From the IMG/VR virus record IMGVR_UViG_3300047678_000287, positions 1 to 27,050 of that record: a DNA stretch of 27,050 bases, one strand, 5' to 3'. This document shows positions 7,919 through 15,317 of this stretch, piece after piece. A program made the position numbers and the translations under genes. Under the pieces are notes generated by a model that worked only from the letters and a program-made list of their open reading frames with translations, made no database searches and had not been told where the DNA came from. The first letter of the stretch is position 1. Each line of letters starts with the position of its first letter. This stretch comes from a virus.

Positions 7919-8578
7919 CTATATGGCGCGATCCGCGAGCGCAAGTTGGTTACGTGCGCGTTGCAGCGAACGCGCGACGGCGGCGCGCGCCTCGGCATCC
8001 GACGCGCCAAGCAACCCGGCCGCGCGGGCTTCTCGCACCTGAATGTCCGTCGCTGGAAACGCCGGATAGGTCACCGGACTCACATCGAACAGCTCGACTT
8101 CCTGCAGCGTCCGCCGCACACTGCCGTCAGCCAGTTCTTCCCACATCTGCCGGCGCGAGTAGAAGCCGAACGACATCTGTGTGATGTCGCCGCGCTCGAT
8201 CGATACGAGCAGATCGCGGCCCGCCTGCGTGTCGGGCGGGATGATCTCGACGGCGAGGCCGATCTCGTCTTCCACCATGCGTAGCGTTCCCGCGCGGTTC
8301 CGCCCGAGCACGATGTTCGCATCGTGGTTGAAGAGCGCGCGCACATCGTCCTGCTCGATCGACTGCCGGAAGGCACCCGGCGCAATCCGCTCGATCCAAT
8401 ACGGATTGCTCGCGGGCCCGATCGGCTGATCGACGTTGAAGACGGCGGCATGGCCCGCCATGCGGCGGCCGGCGTCGCCGTCGGCGCGGAGCTCCACCGG
8501 GCGCACGAGGTACCGGTATTCCCGGTGATCGGCGGCAGCGCGGCGCTGCGCCTCGAGGACAGCGGCGTTGGGTGGCAT
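7919..8578 (-). CDS. HK97-family prohead protease
   Basis: The product is 219 residues. The S78-type serine protease signature is clear: His85 in ALFNHDANIVLGR and Ser136 in DITQMSFGFYSRR, preceded by GHAAVFN (about residues 42-48) and IERIAPGAF (62-70). This protease cleaves the capsid N-terminal scaffold region and itself during head maturation. The first 20 residues are a charged extension before the conserved core. The ATG at 8578 overlaps the portal stop codon (ATGA), and the capsid gene follows, as in HK97. Confidence 0.95.
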   Translation of the reverse strand: MPPNAAVLEAQRRAAADHREYRYLVRPVELRADGDAGRRMAGHAAVFNVDQPIGPASNPYWIERIAPGAFRQSIEQDDVRALFNHDANIVLGRNRAGTLRMVEDEIGLAVEIIPPDTQAGRDLLVSIERGDITQMSFGFYSRRQMWEELADGSVRRTLQEVELFDVSPVTYPAFPATDIQVREARAAGLLGASDAEARAAVARSLQRARNQLALADRAI

Positions 8579-10302
8579 CAGGCAGCGGGCTCCGGTTCGG
8601 GAAGGGACGTCGCCCAGGCATGAATCGCCTGACCGATCGCGGACAGTGCGGCGCCAGCGCGTGTGGCGTCGCCGGCGCTGTCGGTCTCGCGCACGGGACT
8701 CGCGCGGAACTGCGCAGCCCAGTCATGCACCACCAGGGTGGTTGCCGACTCGACGATCGCGCGCGTGGTGCGGGGTTCATGATCAGCGCCAATGCTGAGC
8801 GCGACCGCGACGGCGTACGCGTCGGCGATGGGCTGCACGAGCTGCGCGCAGAACTGCCGATGCTGCAGCGCATCCGCGTCCGTCGGCGTTGCCGTGCGCC
8901 GTTCGAACTGCTGCCACTCGCGCGCGGCCCGGCGATGACACCGCCCCGCGGCCTCCAGCATCAGTGGCGTGAGGAACTGCGCGGCGTTGCGGGTGGCCGC
9001 GTCGACCTGCGCGGAGCGGGTGCCGCCGTTCATGGTTGGAGGCGCGCCCGGCGGGGTGTCGCCCGGGGCATCCGTCGGGTCACCGAACGAAGCCGCCGGC
9101 ACCATGTTGAGCGGCGCCATGTAGACGTCGCCCTCGGGGCCGATCGGATCCATATCCTCGCTGCGGCGCACGTCGTTCTGCGAGAGCCACCCGCCCATAC
9201 GCCCGATTTGGTATGCCTGGTACCGCGACACCAGCTGCCCGCGCACAAACGCGTTCACGTTGTGCTTCGCGTACACCGTCTTCCGTTCGTTCTCGCCTAG
9301 GCAATCGAGCCAGATACGCTGCTCCCAGCGCACGCACCACGGGCCGATCGCGAACTGAATAAACTCGATCCCCTGGGCTTCGATGTTGTTGTTCGTGGAC
9401 CTGGTCAGTTCGCCGATCAGGTGCGGCGGTACGCCGATCCAGCGCGCGATCTCCTGCACCTGGAACGTGCGCGTCTCGAGGAACTGCTGGTCCTTGAGAT
9501 TCAGCGCGACCGGCTTCCATTCGACGCCATCCTCGAGGATCGCCGTCTTGAAGGCGTTCTCGGTGCCCTGGTAGCGCGCGTTCCACTGCTCGCGAATTTT
9601 CTTGAACGTGTCGGCCTTGAGCGCCTTTGGCGTCTGCAGCACGCCGGCCGGCTGCGCGGCGTTAGAGTAGAACCGGCTCGCGTGCTCCTCGGCCACCATG
9701 CCGAGCCCGATGGCGTCGCGCGCGAGGGCAAGCAGCCCGGTGCCGATGTAGGCATTCCCGAGTGGGCCGCGCAGGTGGAACACCTGGTCGCGGGGGATGA
9801 ACGTACTACCGCCGTTCGGCCGGAGATACTCGTACACCACCTGCGTCCGGTCGGGCGTGAGCCAGAACCGGATGCGATCCGGATCGATCGGCAGGATGCT
9901 CTCGATACTGCCGCCCGGCCCAAGCTCGAGATACGAGACCGCGTTGCCGTGTAGCAGCGCCCACGACGTCATCAGCTCGCGGTACTCGAGGGCGGTGAGA
10001 TAGCCGTTCGGCGCGTTGTTGAGCAGCGTCCAGAGCCGATGACTGCGCATCTCGGTGCGGGCCCCGTCGGCGTCCTTCTTGAGGATGGCGAGCGGGAGCT
10101 GGCCGACGGACGAGCCGAGCAGGCGGATGCCGGCGTAGACGGCGCTGACCGTCATCGCCGACTGCGCGTTCACGCGCCGGCCCGCCGTGGACACGCCGCC
10201 GCCGAGTAGCGATTCCAGCCAGCCGGCGCTCTCGGACACTGTCGCCGTCTGTGCGCCCACGGTGGCGCGACGCTCAGGCAGCAGCGCGGTCAGTAGACCC
10301 AT
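8578..10302 (-). CDS. Portal protein (HK97-type)
   Basis: The product is 574 residues from ATG 10302. The HK97 portal core is evident: SAVYAGIRLLGSSVGQLPL (residues about 53-71), LELGPGGSIESILPIDPDRI, QVFHLRGP, then FQVQEIARWIGVPPHLIGE and NNNIEAQGIEFIQFAIGPW. The portal forms the ring through which DNA enters the capsid. After the usual C-terminal region (about residue 430) there is an extra stretch of about 140 mostly helical residues, so it is clearly longer than HK97's roughly 420. It overlaps the small membrane-protein gene by 29 bases. Confidence 0.95.
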   Translation of the reverse strand: MGLLTALLPERRATVGAQTATVSESAGWLESLLGGGVSTAGRRVNAQSAMTVSAVYAGIRLLGSSVGQLPLAILKKDADGARTEMRSHRLWTLLNNAPNGYLTALEYRELMTSWALLHGNAVSYLELGPGGSIESILPIDPDRIRFWLTPDRTQVVYEYLRPNGGSTFIPRDQVFHLRGPLGNAYIGTGLLALARDAIGLGMVAEEHASRFYSNAAQPAGVLQTPKALKADTFKKIREQWNARYQGTENAFKTAILEDGVEWKPVALNLKDQQFLETRTFQVQEIARWIGVPPHLIGELTRSTNNNIEAQGIEFIQFAIGPWCVRWEQRIWLDCLGENERKTVYAKHNVNAFVRGQLVSRYQAYQIGRMGGWLSQNDVRRSEDMDPIGPEGDVYMAPLNMVPAASFGDPTDAPGDTPPGAPPTMNGGTRSAQVDAATRNAAQFLTPLMLEAAGRCHRRAAREWQQFERRTATPTDADALQHRQFCAQLVQPIADAYAVAVALSIGADHEPRTTRAIVESATTLVVHDWAAQFRASPVRETDSAGDATRAGAALSAIGQAIHAWATSLPEPEPAA

Positions 10303-10510
10303 GAGTCATCTCGGTTGAATGGGCAGAGGACGGCTGCGTCGGCGCATGCTGCGCATGCTGCGCTGCCCGCAGGCTCACCCCGCACAGCAGCAGGCCGAGC
10401 ACGATCACCGCGACGGGGATGGACCACAGGCTGAGCCCCACGGTGAGGATCCCGATCCCCAGCGTGAAGGTGGCGTCGTACCAGGCGATGCGGCGTGGTG
10501 AGGGCGTCAT
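10274..10510 (-). CDS. Small membrane protein between terminase and portal
   Basis: The product is 78 residues with two likely membrane helices: about 14-29 (FTLGIGILTVGLSLWS) and 31-47 (PVAVIVLGLLLCGVSL). A His/Gln/Ser-rich tail follows. The ATG overlaps the large terminase stop (ATGA), and its end overlaps the portal start. Small membrane proteins in this position occur in other phages, but their role is not known to me. A holin is possible on topology, but lysis genes are rarely placed here. Confidence 0.75.
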   Translation of the reverse strand: MTPSPRRIAWYDATFTLGIGILTVGLSLWSIPVAVIVLGLLLCGVSLRAAQHAQHAPTQPSSAHSTEMTHGSTDRAAA

Positions 10511-12213
10511 AGCACCTTGAGGTCTTCGTCGTCGTACACGCTCGACGAGGAGTCGCCGAGCGTCAGCTCACAGATTCCGATGGCCATGATCGCCGCGACA
10601 ATGCCGTCGATCTTTTCGCCACTGGTCTTCTTGTCGGGCTTCATGTTGTCCGACGCATCGGTCTTGATGGCCACGTTCTGCGCCATCCACCGGAGCACCT
10701 TCGCCTGGAATGATTTCGTTGGTGCGGCCATGGACGCGAAGCCCTGCCCGAACGGCACCATGGTGATCCCGTCGTCGGTCAGCTGCGTCACGATCTGCGT
10801 GGCGTTCCACCGGTCGTATGCGATCTGCTCGAGCTGATACTCTTCCGCCGCCTCGAGCACCGCCGCGCGGATGAACTCGTAGTCGACGATGTTGCCTTCG
10901 GTCGCGTCGACCCAGCCCTGCTCACTCCACACGTCGTACGGCACGCGGGCGCGCTGCACCCGCTCGGTGATGTTCGCCTTCGGGATGAAGAACCGGCACA
11001 GCAGGTAGCCGTACCCCTCGTCCTCGAGCGGCGGGAACCACAGCACGAACGCCGTGATGTCCTGCGTCGACGCGAGATCCAGCCCGCCGTAGCACACGCG
11101 GCCGCGCAGCAGCTCCGCGAGATCCTCCGCCGGCGTGTCGCCCTCGCAGCTGTCCCACACCTCGAGGTCGAGCCAACGCTCCGCTTGCTCCGTCCACTGG
11201 TTCAGGTGCAGGCGGCGGAACGAGTTCTGCGCAGCGGGGATACGGGCCGCGACGCGGGCCTTGCGCCGGAGGTCGTCGAGCTTCGCCGAGACACCGATGT
11301 TGAGATTCGCCTTCGCCCACACCGACTCGTCGCGCCAGTCGTCATCCTCGTCGATCGTCGAGATGAAACCGAACACGTCGTCGTCCTCGATCGTGCCGAG
11401 CAGGATCGACGTCATGTACTCGTTCTTCTGGCCGCAGGGCGATGCGACCTTGTTGCTTCCGGCGGTCGTGATCACGACGATCATCGGCTGCTGCCGTGAG
11501 CCCGTCGCGGTGTTCAGGATGTCGAAGATCCCGCTGTCCTTGTGCGCGTGATACTCATCGATCACCGCGCCCGACACGTTCAGGCCGTCCTGCGTCTTGG
11601 AATCGGCACCGAGCGGCTCGAACTTCGAATGCGTCGCCAGGACAGCGAGGTTGTTCTTGTGGATCCGGATGCGGCTCCGAAGCAACGGCGCGGCCTGCAC
11701 CATGCGCACGGCTTCGGAGTGCACGATCTTCGCCTGCTCGAGCTTCGTGGCTGCCGTGTAGACCTGCGCGCCGGCCTCGCCATCGGCGAAGAACAGATAG
11801 AGCCCGATGCCCGAGAGCAGGGTACTCTTGCCGTTCTTGCGCGGAATCTCGATGTACAGCTCGCGAAACCGTCGTGTCCCGTCAGCTCGCTTCCAGCCGA
11901 ACGCCACGGCGACGATGAACGTCTGCCAGTCTGCGAGATCGAACGGCTTGCCGGCCCATTCGCCCTGACTGTGGCGCAGGAAGCCGAAGAACGCGATCGC
12001 ATGCTGCGCCGCAGCAACGTCGAAGCGGAGCCCGCGCGGCGCCCCCCCCAGTAGATCCTTGCGATGCCGTTCCACGGCAAGGCGCACGAACTTGCCCACC
12101 GGTCGCGTACCGGCCAACACCGCATCGCAGAACGCCTCCCATGGGTAGACCGTGGGGGGCGTGGGCGGTGCGGTGTTCGCGCGACGGGCTGGACGCGTGG
12201 CGGTCGCCGTCAT
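10507..12213 (-). CDS. terL: Large terminase subunit (ATPase/nuclease)
   Basis: The product is 568 residues. It powers DNA packaging and cuts the concatemer. The ATPase domain shows the Walker A-like IEIPRKNGKSTLL (about 121-133) and Walker B VIDE (217-220). The C-terminal RNase H-like nuclease domain shows CYGGLDLASTQDITAFVLW (Asp379), IAYDRW (Asp467) and EKIDGIVAAIMAIG (Asp536). It matches the HK97-type Terminase_1 architecture at full length. It is coupled to the small subunit through an ATGA overlap. Confidence 0.96.
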   Translation of the reverse strand: MTATATRPARRANTAPPTPPTVYPWEAFCDAVLAGTRPVGKFVRLAVERHRKDLLGGAPRGLRFDVAAAQHAIAFFGFLRHSQGEWAGKPFDLADWQTFIVAVAFGWKRADGTRRFRELYIEIPRKNGKSTLLSGIGLYLFFADGEAGAQVYTAATKLEQAKIVHSEAVRMVQAAPLLRSRIRIHKNNLAVLATHSKFEPLGADSKTQDGLNVSGAVIDEYHAHKDSGIFDILNTATGSRQQPMIVVITTAGSNKVASPCGQKNEYMTSILLGTIEDDDVFGFISTIDEDDDWRDESVWAKANLNIGVSAKLDDLRRKARVAARIPAAQNSFRRLHLNQWTEQAERWLDLEVWDSCEGDTPAEDLAELLRGRVCYGGLDLASTQDITAFVLWFPPLEDEGYGYLLCRFFIPKANITERVQRARVPYDVWSEQGWVDATEGNIVDYEFIRAAVLEAAEEYQLEQIAYDRWNATQIVTQLTDDGITMVPFGQGFASMAAPTKSFQAKVLRWMAQNVAIKTDASDNMKPDKKTSGEKIDGIVAAIMAIGICELTLGDSSSSVYDDEDLKVL

Positions 12214-12692
12214 CCGCGCCCCGCCTTCAGGAACTCGTCCATCGGATCGGCTGCGTCCTGCTCCCCGGCGGTGACGCGGGAGCGCGCCGACGGCGTCAAC
12301 CCGAACTCCAGCATCATCCGGTGCAGGCGGCGCATCGCGTCGGCGGCAATGCGGACCTCGGGACGGATCGAGATGATGGTGTCGCCCTGGGCGGTGCTGC
12401 GCTCATACGTCATACCGTCGCGCACCACGATGCGCCGCGCGGCGCGCCACTCCTCGTACGCACTGCACAGCAGCTCCAGCGCGCGGCGATCGCTTGCGCT
12501 TTCGAGCGCCATGCCGGCGAGCGTCTTCGCGAGCTGTCGCCAGAGATTCTTGCCGACGCTGTCCAGGTGCGCCGGCGGCGGCCCGAACTGCCCAGCGCTT
12601 TTCGGTTCACGCTTGTTGAGCGCACGCTTGCCCGGGTTGCCTGTGACGAGCTTGAGTGCCGTTGGCTTGGGTGGCGGTCCGCGCTTACCCAT
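12210..12692 (-). CDS. terS: Small terminase subunit (P27-family type)
   Basis: The product is 160 residues from ATG 12692, chosen because GGAG lies 7 bases upstream and because it gives the typical start (MGKRGPPPKPTALKLVTGNP then GKRALNKREP) of P27-type small terminases. The rest is helical (FGPPPAHLDSVGKNLWRQLA and later helices), as expected for an oligomeric DNA-recognition subunit that guides the large subunit to the packaging site. It overlaps the preceding gene by 8 bases and the large subunit by 4. Confidence 0.9.
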   Translation of the reverse strand: MGKRGPPPKPTALKLVTGNPGKRALNKREPKSAGQFGPPPAHLDSVGKNLWRQLAKTLAGMALESASDRRALELLCSAYEEWRAARRIVVRDGMTYERSTAQGDTIISIRPEVRIAADAMRRLHRMMLEFGLTPSARSRVTAGEQDAADPMDEFLKAGRG

Positions 12693-12966
12693 GCGGCTGC
12701 TCCGCGGCGCGGCGCGCGACGTATGCCTGGTGTGCGTACGTCGGCGCCGTGACCGGCATTGAGATCTGCACCTGGCCGCGCAGCCGTTCGGTCGTGGCAT
12801 GGCCGTTCGCCACGATCACACGGCCGTTCGGATACCGCGCGAGCACGAGCACCTCGCCGGCATCCTCGTCGACTTCGAGTGCCGGGTACGGCAGCGGCTG
12901 GCCGTCCAGACGGACGATCGCCCACCGGGCAATGCTGCGGTCCGGGACGGCGCCGGTCAGTCGCAT
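12685..12966 (-). CDS. Hypothetical phage protein upstream of small terminase
   Basis: The product is 93 residues from ATG 12966. A GGGG tract sits 4 bases upstream; the frame extends further but then overlaps the HNH gene in a second frame. Segments such as WAIVRLDGQPLPYPALEVDE and VLVLARYPNGRVIVANG suggest a small beta-rich protein. I do not recognise it. The start lies 10 bases inside the end of the HNH gene, and the stop overlaps the small terminase start, so it is part of the packaging operon. Confidence 0.65.
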   Translation of the reverse strand: MRLTGAVPDRSIARWAIVRLDGQPLPYPALEVDEDAGEVLVLARYPNGRVIVANGHATTERLRGQVQISMPVTAPTYAHQAYVARRAAEQPHG

Positions 12967-13892
12967 GGCGACCCCGCGGCGGGCCGTCCAAAAGGATTTG
13001 CAGTAACCTGCGGGTGTGTCGACAAGTCTGGGCGCGCGGATGCGAACACACCCTCTGAAGGAATTTGCACCCCCCTCCCCTCGGCAGGGCAGGGAAGTGT
13101 TGCGGCCGCGCCACGGTGCGCGCCGCCCTTCGACGAGTTGCAAGTCAAGTGAGCGGCCTGCACGTTCGTCAGCACATGCTCACCGCCCGATGACAGCGGG
13201 ACGATGTGATCGATCGTGCCACACATCGGGTGAGGATGCTGCAGAGCTGGGTCGATCGCACTGCCACAGAGCTGGCACATCCAGCAGCTTCGCGCGAAGA
13301 CGACCGATGCTTCGATGCGCTCACCCAGCGCGTACACCTTCAGGCGCTGCTTCCAGTACCGATTGTAGCGCGCGAACTTCGCCCGGTCTGCACACACCAC
13401 GGAGCAGTACCGACGTCGCCCGAGCCCCTCGTGATTGATCGCAGCGGAGCACTGGGCGCACCGTGGCACGGCACGGCTCGCGGTCACCATCCCAGCCTGC
13501 TGACAGGCGGCTACCCACGAACCGAACATGCGACGGGCCACGGTAACCAGCGTCCCTTGGCCTTTGGTTGAGACCACGCCGCCCTCAGATCCCAGCGAGC
13601 GAATAACCTCGAGGATGCGCTCCTTCGTCCAGACGATCCGGCTTTGGTCGTTGCAGGTACGTGAGCAGAAGCGCCGGCGACGGGCGTCCTCGAACTGCTT
13701 TCCGCAATGAGTGCAGCAGTTCTCGACGACTTTGCGGCCGACCACCTTGTTGCTGACCCGGACGATGCCGTGCGCCTTGAGGCTGTCGCTGACATCCTTC
13801 GAGCACGAGCCGAGCGCTCGCGAGATCGCCTTGTAGCTCATACCGCTCCTGCCCATCTCGATGGCACGCGGCAGCTTGGCTTCAGTAAGCAT
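12957..13892 (-). CDS. Homing-type HNH endonuclease with HTH and zinc-binding modules
   Basis: The product is 311 residues from ATG 13892, with GGGAGG about 10 bases upstream. Order of parts: an HTH-like segment (SYKAISRALGSCSKDVSDSL); a Cys4 knuckle (CTHCGKQF then FCSRTC); a segment like the homing-endonuclease-associated repeat (WTKERILEVIRSLGSEGG then RRMFGSWVAACQQAG); a second Cys4 knuckle (CAQC then YCSVVC); and the HNH core (CQLCGSAIDP, CGTIDHIVPLSSGG, NVQAAHLTCNSSKGG). The modular DNA-binding region marks it as a mobile homing endonuclease. It lies between the usual terminase-linked HNH and the small terminase, overlapping both neighbours. Confidence 0.88.
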   Translation of the reverse strand: MLTEAKLPRAIEMGRSGMSYKAISRALGSCSKDVSDSLKAHGIVRVSNKVVGRKVVENCCTHCGKQFEDARRRRFCSRTCNDQSRIVWTKERILEVIRSLGSEGGVVSTKGQGTLVTVARRMFGSWVAACQQAGMVTASRAVPRCAQCSAAINHEGLGRRRYCSVVCADRAKFARYNRYWKQRLKVYALGERIEASVVFARSCWMCQLCGSAIDPALQHPHPMCGTIDHIVPLSSGGEHVLTNVQAAHLTCNSSKGGAHRGAAATLPCPAEGRGVQIPSEGVFASARPDLSTHPQVTANPFGRPAAGSPCD

Positions 13893-14322
13893 GTCGGCGC
13901 GCCCTCCCGTTGCCGAATCCAAAATCAGAGCGGCACGTTTTAGCGCTATGGCAGGGATGGCAGAGCCCCTGAAGGTTTGCGAGCTCGTCGCGTCCACCAT
14001 CACGCTTGGGCAGCACATGGTCGGCATGCGACGAGCGCTTCACACCGCACGTCTTGCAGATCGGATCGCGCGAGAGACATGCCGCGCGTAACTCCCGCCA
14101 GAAGGCCTTGCGACCACCACCCGACAGCGACTCGCCATCGATCTCGCGGGGCCCGCGTCGCGCTTCGCGCTCGCGTGCCACCGCGCGGGCATGCGCCGCA
14201 CAGTGCCGCGACGCGTGTTGAACGCGTTCACGGCAACCGGGTGCAGCGCACAGCTTGAGGGGAGCCCAGGGCATGTGCAGCACGGTAGTAGTGCTGAGGA
14301 GTTGGGCAAGTAGGTTAGCCAT
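13882..14322 (-). CDS. HNH endonuclease of the terminase-linked type (HK97 gp74-like)
   Basis: The product is 146 residues from ATG 14322, which overlaps the upstream stop by 8 bases; ATG 14274 (MPWAPLKLCAAPGCRERVQ) is an alternative matching the usual family start. Motifs are a Cys pair near the N-terminus (CAAPGC), then FWRELRAACLSRDPICKTCG, the HNH segment SHADHVLPKRDGGRDELANL and CHPCHSAKT. Such proteins are commonly coded beside terminase genes in cos-type phages and assist terminase cleavage. Here a second HNH gene now separates it from the terminase. Confidence 0.88.
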   Translation of the reverse strand: MANLLAQLLSTTTVLHMPWAPLKLCAAPGCRERVQHASRHCAAHARAVAREREARRGPREIDGESLSGGGRKAFWRELRAACLSRDPICKTCGVKRSSHADHVLPKRDGGRDELANLQGLCHPCHSAKTCRSDFGFGNGRARRHAY

Positions 14323-14716
14323 GCTGCATGGCATCCATCTCGCGCCCGCGCTCTGCCACACGCTTGGCATGCTCCCACGCCGAGATGTTCGCAAGCGCGG
14401 GATGCTTCCTGAGCGTACGCACCACGTCACGCAACGCCTCGTCATCGCCGGCGCCGCACATCGATCCATGCGAGTGCTCGTCGATGAGGAAGGCCGACTG
14501 CGCATCGGACAGGCGACCACGATCCGCCTTCACGAACCACCAGAACGCCGCGCCGCAGACGCGGTACCGGCGTGAGGGCAACCCCTCAGATTGCGAGCGT
14601 CCGTCGCGCACGCCACGCACGCGTCGGAGCTGCACCACGGTTCCACCCGCGTCGCTCACCACGCGATCGCAGGCTGCTTCCACCTGATCGAACGACCGGA
14701 GGAAGCGCGTGCTCAT
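14315..14716 (-). CDS. VRR-NUC-like phage protein, possibly lacking catalytic residues
   Basis: The product is 133 residues. The middle (GLPSRRYRVCGAAFWWFVK then GRLSDAQSAFLIDEH) recalls small phage VRR-NUC nuclease-like proteins with the pattern 'G.PDrRY...G.afW.EvK...GrLs..Q..FL'. Here the position expected for the metal-binding Asp is Ser (PSRRY) and the Glu before VK is Phe (WFVK). The Lys and the Gln of the final helix are kept. If the alignment is right, the nuclease may be inactive. The comparison is from memory. It is coupled to neighbours on both sides. Confidence 0.6.
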   Translation of the reverse strand: MSTRFLRSFDQVEAACDRVVSDAGGTVVQLRRVRGVRDGRSQSEGLPSRRYRVCGAAFWWFVKADRGRLSDAQSAFLIDEHSHGSMCGAGDDEALRDVVRTLRKHPALANISAWEHAKRVAERGREMDAMQHG

Positions 14717-14880
14717 GCGACGTCACTCACCGCGTGCCGCATGCGCCCATGGGTGTGCGCACGCTTGCCTGCCATCACCGAATCGATCGCCTCATCGAAT
14801 ACGTCGTACGGCACGCGCCCTGCACGCGTGGCCTGGCGGGGCGCTCCTGGCGTGGGGCGGGGGACGGTGCTCTCGGTCAT
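14713..14880 (-). CDS. 55-residue hypothetical protein
   Basis: The ATG at 14880 overlaps the resolvase stop (ATGA), and the stop overlaps the next ATG in the same way, which argues that this short frame is real. A Pro/Arg-rich start is followed by VPYDVFDEAIDSVMAGKRAH and a His/Arg-rich end. I do not recognise it. The same frame is open far upstream, but there it lies antiphase to clearly coding genes. Confidence 0.65.
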   Translation of the reverse strand: MTESTVPRPTPGAPRQATRAGRVPYDVFDEAIDSVMAGKRAHTHGRMRHAVSDVA

Positions 14881-15317
14881 GGCTCCCTCCGGATGACCAG
14901 CGTCACGCCACGGTGCGACCGGGCGATGCGCTGCGTGGGCACGCAGGTCGCGGTCAGGTGCCGCGGCGAATCGTCCGCCACCCACCGCCGGCGCACGAGG
15001 ACATCCACGGGCCACTTGAGCGACGCCAGCAGCTCGGTGACATCCCGCTCGTTCCACAGGCGGAACTCCGCCTGCAGCATGGACCAGCGGGGCCACGGCG
15101 TCGCCGGTGGCACGAGGCCCGCCACGGCCAGCGCGGCCGCCGCCGTGATCTCGTACCGCTCGAGGTGCTGGTCGTACACGATCGGCAGTGCGCGGCGCAT
15201 GAAGCCGCCGTCGCGCGTGCGGCGGGTGCGCCGCTTCGCCAGGGCCAGCATCGCGTTCAGGGACGGCGGCTCGGGCAGGTGCAGCGTCAGCGTGCCGCCG
15301 ATGGGCGTGTCGGTCAT
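14877..15317 (-). CDS. RusA-like Holliday junction resolvase
   Basis: The product is 146 residues. It opens with the RusA-type strand GGTLTLHLPEPPSLNAML. The C-terminal half holds the expected acidic cluster: Asp92 (NERDVTELL), Asp105 (LKWPVDVLV) and Asp115/116 (VADDSPRH), followed by a final strand. RusA-type enzymes cut Holliday junctions and are widespread in temperate phages, where they resolve branched replication products before packaging. It follows the initiator-like gene with an ATGA overlap. Confidence 0.85.
   Translation of the reverse strand: MTDTPIGGTLTLHLPEPPSLNAMLALAKRRTRRTRDGGFMRRALPIVYDQHLERYEITAAAALAVAGLVPPATPWPRWSMLQAEFRLWNERDVTELLASLKWPVDVLVRRRWVADDSPRHLTATCVPTQRIARSHRGVTLVIRREP

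Noticed and set aside
6532-8184. Long plus-strand open frame (550 codons) opposite capsid and protease genes
   Set aside because: It is antisense to two clearly identified genes, is Arg/Ala/Glu/Leu-rich without motifs, and spans the capsid leader. Such frames arise from high GC at third codon positions.
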